Below are positions 53,946 through 60,083 of a stretch of 60,083 bases of DNA, in pieces. A model generated the notes under the pieces. The model searched no databases. It worked only from the letters and a program-made list of their open reading frames with translations, and was not told where the DNA came from. The stretch is from Rhodothermales bacterium. Its GTDB lineage: Bacteria; Bacteroidota; Rhodothermia; Rhodothermales; Bin80. Position numbers and translations under genes: made by a program. The number at the start of each line of letters is the position of its first letter. Positions within the stretch are counted from its first letter, which is position 1. Where the stretch lies: positions 1 through 60,083 of the forward strand of contig JAAXGT010000091.1 in the NCBI GenBank assembly GCA_012271205.1. Direction: 5' to 3'.

Positions 53946-56423
53946 ATGAAAATGCTACGCAGTGCGAGTCTTGTAGTTCTCATTCTATGCCTGTTGGCCG
54001 GGTGTGCTGGTCTGCGAAAGGCTGCACCACCGGTTGCGGAAGCACCTTCGGAGAAGCCTGACGAGAAAGAGGAAGACACGAAGAAGTACTCGGATGTAAT
54101 CACGGACGAGGCGGAGACTGATTCCGGTCTCTTCGTGGTGCATCGCATTGACGAAAAGCTCTATTACGAAATTCCGGACTCATTGCTGGACCGCGAAATG
54201 CTGATGGTAACGCGTATTGCGGCCACGGCGAACAATCTGGGATACGGGGGCGAAAAGGCCAACACGCAGACCTTGCGCTGGCAGCGCCGTGATCGTGACA
54301 AGAAAATTCTGCTGCGTGTGGTCTCTTATCAGAATGTGGCGGACGAAGAGTTGCCGATTTACCAAGCGGTCCGCAACTCCAATTTTGAGCCTATCGTTCG
54401 CTCGTTTGATATTGAAACGGTGAATGATGATTCAACGGCCAGCGTGATTGAAGTCACCAGCCTCTTTATGGAGGACATTTCATCCTTGGGGCTGCCCTCG
54501 TTCCGGCGTGAACTTTATCGGGTACGACGGCTCGACGGCAGTCGCTCGTACATCAGCAGCGCCAAGAGTTATCCTCAAAACATCGAAGTGCGTCATATTC
54601 TGAGCTATGATGCGGGATCTCCACCGTCCAATAGTTCGAGCAACACGATTTCCGTGGAAATGAACCAGTCCATGATCCTGTTGCCGAAGGAGCCTATGCA
54701 GCCGCGCCTGTGTGATCAGCGCGTGGGCTTTTTCAGTGTGACACTGACGGATTATGGTCGGGATGCGCAAAAGGCGGAACAGCGTTGCTATATCACGCGC
54801 TGGCGCCTTGAGCCCAAGGATCCGGAGGCGTATGCCCGGGGCGAACTGGTGGAGCCGGTGAAGCCGATTGTTTACTACATAGATCCGGCCACGCCCGAGA
54901 AGTGGCGTCCATATTTGAAGCAGGGTATAGAAGACTGGAACAAGGCGTTTGAGCAGGCCGGTTTCACGAACGCCATTATAGCCAAGGATCCGCCTAGCGA
55001 GGAAGAAGATCCGGAGTTCAGTCCGGAAGACGTGCGCTACTCGGTCATCCGGTATTTCTCGTCCAACGTTCAGAATGCCTACGGACCGCATGTACACGAT
55101 CCGCGTTCCGGAGAGATTCTGGAAAGCGACATCGGTTGGTTTCACAACGTGATGAACCTGCTGCGCAACTGGTTCTTCGTACAGACGGCCGCTGTAAATC
55201 CGGATGCCCGCAGCGTAAAGTTTCGGGATGAAGTTATGGGCCGTCTTGTCCGATTTGTGTCCGCGCACGAGGTTGGGCACACGCTCGGGCTACCACACAA
55301 CATGGGTTCCAGTTACGCTTATCCGACAGATTCGCTGCGCTCACCCTCGTTTACGGACACCCACGGCACGGCCCCCTCGATTATGGACTATGCACGGTTC
55401 AATTACGTGGCTCAGCCGGGCGATGGGGTAACCAGCTTGATGCCTGATGTTGGGATTTACGACAAGTGGGCCGTCAAATGGGGGTACTCCGTGTTGCCGG
55501 ACGCCGAGTCGCCGGATGACGAGCGCGAAACCCTGAACAACTGGGTGGTCGAACGAGCCGATGATCCACTCTATTTCTTCGGAAGCACGAGCGTGGATCC
55601 CCGCGTGCAGACGGAGGATCTCAGCAATGATGCGATCAAGGCCAGTGACTACGGCGTCGCCAATTTGAAAGTTGTCCTCGGGGAGCTCATCAACTGGACT
55701 GCAGAGGATGCAAAGGATTATGGCGATTTGAATGAACTCTATGGCCAGCTGGTTACGCAGTGGAACCGGTACGTGGGGCATGTGCTGACGAGCGTTGGTG
55801 CCTATTACGAAGATGACAAGACGTACGACCAGGAGGGTGCGGTTTACACTCGCGTGCCCGCCGACCGGCAGCGTGAATCTGTACGCTGGCTTAACCGCGA
55901 AGTCTTTGCCACGCCCACGTGGATGCTGAATGAAGACGTGTTGCGGCGTATTGAGGGGGTAGGCGCTATGGATCGCATTCGGCGCTATCAGGTGAGTGCC
56001 GTAAACCGGGTACTGGATCCGTCGCGGATTGGGCGCGTGATGGAGTCAGAGGCACTCGCAAACGGAGAAACCATTTACACGTTTGCGGAACTTTTGACGG
56101 ATATGCGCAGCGGCATTTGGGGCGAGCTCCAATCGGCATCAGCCATTGGCCCCTTCCGTCGAAACCTGCAGCGGGGATATCTGGAGCGGCTGGAATACCT
56201 CATGACGCAAGAACCGCCGTCGTTCCCTGCGGCTTTTGCAGCCTTTGGTCTTACCAATGTTGATGTCAGCCAGTCCGATATTCGGGCCTACGTGCGTGGT
56301 GAACTCAAGACGTTGCAGCGGCAGGCGAGGCGTGCGGCCTCACGGACGCGCGACAGCATGACACGTCTGCATCTGGAAGATATAGATGCTCGCATAGAGG
56401 ATATCCTCGAAGGCGAAGATTAG
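53946..56423 (+). CDS. Zinc-dependent metalloprotease (DUF5117/DUF5118) lipoprotein
   Basis: 825-residue protein starting at ATG 53946, with a lipoprotein signal (VLILCLLAGC). DUF5118/5117-type regions fill about 40-330. The metzincin-like zinc motif HEVGHTLGLPHNMGSSYAYP lies near residue 440, with the downstream SIMDYARFNYVAQPGDGVTS Met-turn-like segment. It belongs to the large zinc-metalloprotease family common in Bacteroidota, of unclear substrate. It lies about 80 bp after the Plug gene and ends at a strong terminator. Confidence 0.9.
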   Translation: MKMLRSASLVVLILCLLAGCAGLRKAAPPVAEAPSEKPDEKEEDTKKYSDVITDEAETDSGLFVVHRIDEKLYYEIPDSLLDREMLMVTRIAATANNLGYGGEKANTQTLRWQRRDRDKKILLRVVSYQNVADEELPIYQAVRNSNFEPIVRSFDIETVNDDSTASVIEVTSLFMEDISSLGLPSFRRELYRVRRLDGSRSYISSAKSYPQNIEVRHILSYDAGSPPSNSSSNTISVEMNQSMILLPKEPMQPRLCDQRVGFFSVTLTDYGRDAQKAEQRCYITRWRLEPKDPEAYARGELVEPVKPIVYYIDPATPEKWRPYLKQGIEDWNKAFEQAGFTNAIIAKDPPSEEEDPEFSPEDVRYSVIRYFSSNVQNAYGPHVHDPRSGEILESDIGWFHNVMNLLRNWFFVQTAAVNPDARSVKFRDEVMGRLVRFVSAHEVGHTLGLPHNMGSSYAYPTDSLRSPSFTDTHGTAPSIMDYARFNYVAQPGDGVTSLMPDVGIYDKWAVKWGYSVLPDAESPDDERETLNNWVVERADDPLYFFGSTSVDPRVQTEDLSNDAIKASDYGVANLKVVLGELINWTAEDAKDYGDLNELYGQLVTQWNRYVGHVLTSVGAYYEDDKTYDQEGAVYTRVPADRQRESVRWLNREVFATPTWMLNEDVLRRIEGVGAMDRIRRYQVSAVNRVLDPSRIGRVMESEALANGETIYTFAELLTDMRSGIWGELQSASAIGPFRRNLQRGYLERLEYLMTQEPPSFPAAFAAFGLTNVDVSQSDIRAYVRGELKTLQRQARRAASRTRDSMTRLHLEDIDARIEDILEGED

Positions 56424-56433
56424 AAGATCCACA

Positions 56434-56473
56434 CGGCTACGCGCGTCGGTTTCGGCGCGCGTAGCCGCTTTTT
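56434..56473 (+). terminator. Intrinsic terminator of the metalloprotease gene
   Basis: A perfect 12-bp stem, CGGCTACGCGCG (56434-56445) with CGCGCGTAGCCG (56456-56467), with a 10-base loop, followed by CTTTTT (56468-56473). It begins 11 bases after the stop codon. Confidence 0.92.
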
Positions 56474-56958
56474 GCGTGTCTTCGTATCCCTGAATGTGCC
56501 AGTTGCTGTAAGCCAACGGCATGTTATGTCGCTGTGGAAGAGCGATGTACATTTCTGGGGGTTCAGCGTGAAGAAAGTGGATGCACGGAAGGATGAGTAC
56601 TGGAGGCCGAGTAGATGAGGCGATTTTGGCCTTAGGAACTCCAACCATTTTGATGATGGCTGGACGGGGGGCCGCCACGCGCCGGAGGAAGACCCGGAAG
56701 CCAGCCGCGAGTCGCCAATGAGCCTTTTCCACCGTGTGCTGTCGCGTCAGGCAACCTCGGGCCAGCCATTTTGGCCACTGTCCCGTTGCGGGCCACATCA
56801 GTTACGACCTTGGCAGATGGGCGCGGCGTTTCGCCAAGCTGGGTAGAACCCGCTTGGTTTCAGATCCGTTATCGTGTTTGGGCCATCTATTCCAGCCCCT
56901 TCCGCCTTCGAGGGCCAGAAAGGGGCTTAGGGAGTCGACAACAGGAGCCGTTCGACCG
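56474..56958. other. 485-bp intergenic stretch between terminator and accessory cassette
   Basis: No open frame with recognisable motifs. Frames at 56340-56798 minus and 56734-57057 plus (upstream part) have unnatural compositions. The base composition changes toward GC-rich to the right, marking the junction with the accessory end. Confidence 0.35.
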
Positions 56959-57688
56959 ATGGACTATCCGCCCCTGAAGAACGCGTCCATCCGGGAGGCG
57001 ATTCTCGACTTCCGAGCTCGCGTGCCGGACGAGGACGTTGACAGGCGGATCCGATAGCTGTGCGACTCGCTCGCGGGGCGATACCCAGAGCAAGCCCCGA
57101 TTCACCAGTTCCACGGGCAGATCCGGTTTGACGAGGGGGGGCGCGGCCCAGGAACAGGCCGCACTCCGGCACGGGTACCGGCTAACAAGCGCGGACGGGG
57201 AGCATGTCGTCCAGATCCGGCGGGACGGATTCACCTTCAGCCAACTCCCGCCGTACGAGTCTTGGGACGCCATGATCGAACGGGCCTGGCCTTCCTGGCA
57301 GCGTTACGCCGGAGAACTTGAGCCAGCTGGAGTCAGCCGAGTTGCCACGAGGTTCATCAATGTACTTCCTGTTACGCTCGGGCAGCCGCTCGACCGATTG
57401 CTGGCGGCACCACCAAAGATGCCCGAAGGCTTGCTCTCCACAATCGCCGGCTTCCTCTTTCGTTACGTGACGGAAGCAACGGACGGGATCGCATCCAGCG
57501 TCTCTCTGGCAACCGAAGGATCGGATCCGCTTGCGCTGGTGTTGTATATCGGTTGTTTCGCGCAGGGTGACTTTTCGGTGGCAAACGACATGGACACTGT
57601 CCGCGGGATCCTCGATCGGCTGAGGGCAAGGAAGAACGCTGTGTTCTTCAACAGCATAGCTTCGGAGGCTCTAGAACAATGGCGATGA
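56959..57688 (+). pseudogene. TIGR04255-family protein gene, interrupted by a stop and a frameshift
   Basis: The reading starts at ATG 56959 (MDYPPLKNASIREAILDFRA, the typical TIGR04255 opening). It meets TAG at 57055-57057 and continues recognisably in the same frame (LCDSLAGRYPEQAPIHQFHG). At a G7 run near 57135-57141 the frame shifts by +1 and goes on as LTSADGEHVVQIRRDGFTFS, QRYAGELEPAGVSRVATRFI and KNAVFFNSIASEALEQWR, to 57688. All family blocks are present in order. The gene is thus damaged twice, or carries sequence errors. TIGR04255 proteins are accessory, often in defence-type islands, with unknown function. Confidence 0.75.
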
Positions 57689-57765
57689 CGGTTGCGGCAG
57701 TGCTGACGGCCCCCCTGATTCCGCCGTAGCGGGGAACGGATCGCGGGGCGACACGCGGGGCCACG

Positions 57766-58182
57766 GTGATTCCAATCCAAGTGGCGGCAATCGAGGAAAC
57801 ATACACGGATCTGGCAGCAGACAGCTGGCGCCGGCGCACCGGTCGAGAGGCATTGGCCGAGGCTTTCCAAGAGTGTTCCGCTCCCGACTGGGATGGCTAC
57901 GGAGCCTCGCCGGCCGATCCCCTATCAGCATCGTGGGCCTGCGATGTCGTTGCCCCTCTGCTGCCGATTCTCGGGCTGCCCCATTATTCATTTGATCCCG
58001 ACGGAGACGTGTTGCTGGAGTGGCACTTGGCCGAGGATCGGGTACTTGACCTGAGTGTTGGAGCCAACGGGGAAGTCCGCTACTCAGCGGTGATCGGGGG
58101 TAGCAGGATGACCGGGATCGAGCAATTCGCCGAGGGACTACCACTAGGGCTTCTCAGCGTCGCGCGGGGTTTGGCTCAATAG
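57766..58182 (+). CDS. Hypothetical protein, usual partner of TIGR04255
   Basis: 138 residues with no signal. The core APDWDGYGASPADPLSASWA and the segment HYSFDPDGDVLLEWHLAEDR fit a small family regularly encoded right after TIGR04255 genes. The reading frame is intact from GTG/ATG-like start at 57766, 77 bp after the damaged TIGR04255 gene. Its stop (TAG 58180-58182) is immediately followed by the ATG of the third gene. Function unknown. Confidence 0.6.
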   Translation: MIPIQVAAIEETYTDLAADSWRRRTGREALAEAFQECSAPDWDGYGASPADPLSASWACDVVAPLLPILGLPHYSFDPDGDVLLEWHLAEDRVLDLSVGANGEVRYSAVIGGSRMTGIEQFAEGLPLGLLSVARGLAQ

Positions 58183-58560
58183 ATGACAGATGGCAGCGGC
58201 GACGTAGCCCAAGCCTCCCGCGTTCCGTTAACCCGAATTACCTTCTCGCGAAGGCACGTCGCGGGCAGTGGGAAGAGTTTTCGGTTGCGGCCCGCGGCGT
58301 TCCTGCCGCACCGGGGCACTATGTCCGTTTTCCGGATTGATGGCTTGGATGGCGCGGGCGTCTGGAAGCATGTTGGCAAGCACGCTCTGCATCCCGGCAA
58401 GCGAATGCACGGTCGCGGCGACTTCCGACTGGCGGACATGCGCGCGGTAATCTTGAAGCTCGATCTGGACGAGAGTCCACCCCGGCACGGCAATGTTGTG
58501 GGTTGGCCGCCTAGCCCTGCCGAGTCACCACAACCAGCACTTGACAGTTGGAAGTCTGCC
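58183..58560 (+). CDS. Third protein of the TIGR04255 cassette, 3' end unclear
   Basis: The frame opens with ATG 58183 directly after the preceding stop. Residues 1 to about 110 look like a known small family: TRITFSRRHVAGSGKSFRLR, PAAFLPHRGTMSVFRIDGLD, RMHGRGDFRLADMRAVILKL and ESPPRHGNVVGWP. Past about 58530 the same frame stays open to 59394, but the sequence becomes GC-rich and unlike a normal protein before turning into DruA-like code. The real end is therefore uncertain, and the tail may be a fusion with or truncation by the adjoining mobile remnant. Confidence 0.5.
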
Positions 58561-58629
58561 GGTTCATTTACCGGCATGAAGGTGCAGCATCAGGTATTGA
58601 CCACGCTTCGGACTTCGGTGCCGAGGGTG

Positions 58630-60083
58630 GGGGCCTCGCCCCTACCGGAGGCTCCGGAGGGGCCTCCCACGGTGGGTGAACTGGAGGCGTTGGAGATTGG
58701 GCGGGTGACCCGCCCGCCGGACCGGGCGATCTGGAACACGCGGATGAATCAGGCACCTCCGCGGGGCGGGACGAGGTTGGCCGGCGCTCCGCTCAAATAT
58801 TTGATCAAAAGCAAAAACGGCTATCTGGGAGCCCTCGGCTTTCATCCGCGGCCTTGTATCTGGAGGCCCGGGACCAATGGATCACCGGGTCTCCGGCGCC
58901 GCGCAGCCAGCCGCGGTATCGCGTCGTCCATCGGAGCCGTTTCCGGATCCGGCCCGGGGTGCCGTGCCGGAATCGAGCCCGTTACATGCTGGCCCGTGTG
59001 CGGCGTCGGTGGCGGCGCGACTTCCGGGGGCGCTATCCCTAGGCCCCCTATCTGGTGGAGACCTTGGTGGGGCCCGATCCGGAGGCTCCCGGTTTCCAGG
59101 CCGGGAATGTCCGATATTGGGGCCCGAGCTCGGGTCGCGGTCGGCCGGCGCCCACGAAGGCGGGTACGCGGTCCAAAAAGAAGATTTTGGTCGAGGAGCG
59201 GGATCCGCGCGGGCGCCGCCAACGGGAGGGGCCCGAGGTGGACCGGCGGCCGGCGCGGGCCGTGGGGGCCGGACGGGACCCCGACCGGTGGACGGAGCCG
59301 GAGTTGGGGCCGGCGGAACGGGGAGACCAGCGGCGCCCCGCCCGTCGGGTCCAGCGTGCCCCTCTGGTGGCGTCCAGTGTGGGCCAGCCGGTAACCGCGT
59401 CTCCCAAGCGGGATCGGGCGGCCGGGCGGGGCTAGGGGCGGTGGGTAGAGCAGGCGGAGGAGTTCGGCATTACGCCCGAGCCGGTGCGGGCGCCGCACCG
59501 GGCGCGGACGATGGAGCGGAGGCGGACGTAATTCAGACCACAGCCCGGGCCCCAAGTGGGCCTCGGCAGGCGACGCGGGCGCTTAATGGTGAGGGGCTTC
59601 CGCTGGGGGTATGGCGGGGTTCGTACCGGACGAAAGCAACGCAGATCCCTCCGTGGATGGACGGGCTGCAGGACCTAGAGGAGGCCGCACAGACGCGTGT
59701 GAGGAGCGTTCTGGACCGGGAGGGAGAGGGGTGGGCGATTTTGGCGGCCCAGCTGCGCGGTAAGTGCCCCGATATACGGGTGCGCGCCCGGCCGGACTGG
59801 AGGCGGGGCCCCATCCCGGCCCGGCTGTTCCAGGCGATGCGCACCGGTCCGGCGGCAGGTGTAATGGCCTGGTCGGGGTCCCAACGGAGTCGTCGGGCGA
59901 AGTCGGGCCGGGTCACCCGTGAGGGCCGTCCGGGGTGCCCGGCGCATCTGGAGGTGCGCGATCGGCGCGTGACGCGGCCGCCGACCCAGGACAAGCAAGC
60001 CACTGGGGTGCGCCTATCGGTGGTCCCTGTTCGGGAGATCGCGCCGCCGGCCGGCGCCCCACGTTTGGAGTGGTACCGGTTGA
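58630..60083 (+). pseudogene. Decayed DruA (DUF4338) plus Tn5/IS4-like transposase gene, cut by the window end
   Basis: Pieces of one plus-strand gene lie in successive frames. Frame of 58183: VTRPPDRAIWNTRMNQ, LAGAPLKYLIKSKNGYLGAL. Next frame near 58854: LEARDQWITG, RFRIRPGVPCRNRARYMLAR, FRGRYP, a TAG at 59040-59042, then APYLVETLVGPDPEAPGFQA and SSGRGRPAPTK. Then EEFGITPEPVRAPHRARTME (about 59459-59520), as in the Tn5-family N-terminus. From 59529 an open frame to the end has GLPLGVWRGSYRTKATQIPP, WMDGLQDLEEA, VRSVLDREGEGWAILAAQLR and VREIAPPAGAPRLEWYRL, typical of the transposase core. Several stops and frameshifts make it a pseudogene. Confidence 0.68.

Noticed and set aside
58560-59394. 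A single 403-residue protein from 58183 to 59394
   Set aside because: Only its first about 110 residues resemble a family; the tail drifts through DruA code in one frame and then reads the wrong frame.
58842-60003. Minus-strand open frames of 237 and 156 codons at the GC-rich end
   Set aside because: Pro/Arg-rich antisense frames caused by high GC; the plus strand carries recognisable transposase code.

Overview
The window most resembles a chromosomal segment of a marine member of the Rhodothermota/Bacteroidota group. The clues are several C-terminal type IX secretion (T9SS) sorting domains, a PorV/PorQ-family barrel, a T9SS Plug-type lipoprotein, a SusC-like TonB receptor with a carboxypeptidase-like N-terminal domain, a Bacteroidota-type Hc1 histone-like protein and a GWxTD-domain protein. 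The species cannot be named from sequence alone. I found no rRNA, tRNA or CRISPR array.

Layout: (1) 1-4.05 kb: end of a thiolase, a FadE-type acyl-CoA dehydrogenase and two small proteins. (2) 4.1-6.1 kb: a GWxTD lipid/surface-type protein. (3) 6.2-8.2 kb: a two-gene AAA ATPase plus DUF4276/TOPRIM-like cassette, preceded by a long hairpin. The second gene is complete only if a -1 frameshift occurs at an A7 run. (4) 8.9-33.1 kb: a large alginate-utilisation island. The plus-strand half carries a PL17 oligoalginate lyase, an SDR likely to be the DEH reductase, a three-gene TRAP transporter and a FadR/GntR regulator. The convergent minus-strand half is an eight-gene, tightly packed operon: TonB receptor, T9SS-secreted protein, PorV-like barrel, FadL-like barrel, heparinase II/III-type lyase, duplicated beta-helix protein and two PL6 lyases. 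No SusD is present. (5) 33.1-35.1 kb: gene-poor. (6) 35.2-45.6 kb: housekeeping genes: polyprenyl diphosphate synthase, BtuC/BtuF-like importer parts, DeoC, SPOR lipoprotein, DapD, polyphosphate glucokinase, DnaG, a methyltransferase-like protein, a His-rich CDF transporter and a His-rich metal-binding protein. (7) 45.65-51.7 kb: a minus-strand operon dnaE-arsC-smr-peptidase C26-SxtJ; dnaE carries an in-frame intein. (8) 51.9-56.4 kb: Hc1, T9SS Plug protein and a large zinc metalloprotease ending at a clear terminator. (9) 56.9-60.08 kb: an accessory, visibly GC-rich end with a damaged TIGR04255-type three-gene cassette, followed by a decayed DruA (DUF4338)-plus-Tn5-like transposase gene running off the window.

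How the parts fit: outer-surface and periplasmic lyases (PL6, heparinase-like, PL17) would cut alginate to oligomers and then to the monomer DEH. The TonB receptor and the TRAP system would bring products across the outer and inner membranes. The SDR would reduce DEH to KDG, and the FadR-family protein would sense an intermediate. KDG kinase and KDPG aldolase are not in this window. These roles are inferred from families and context.
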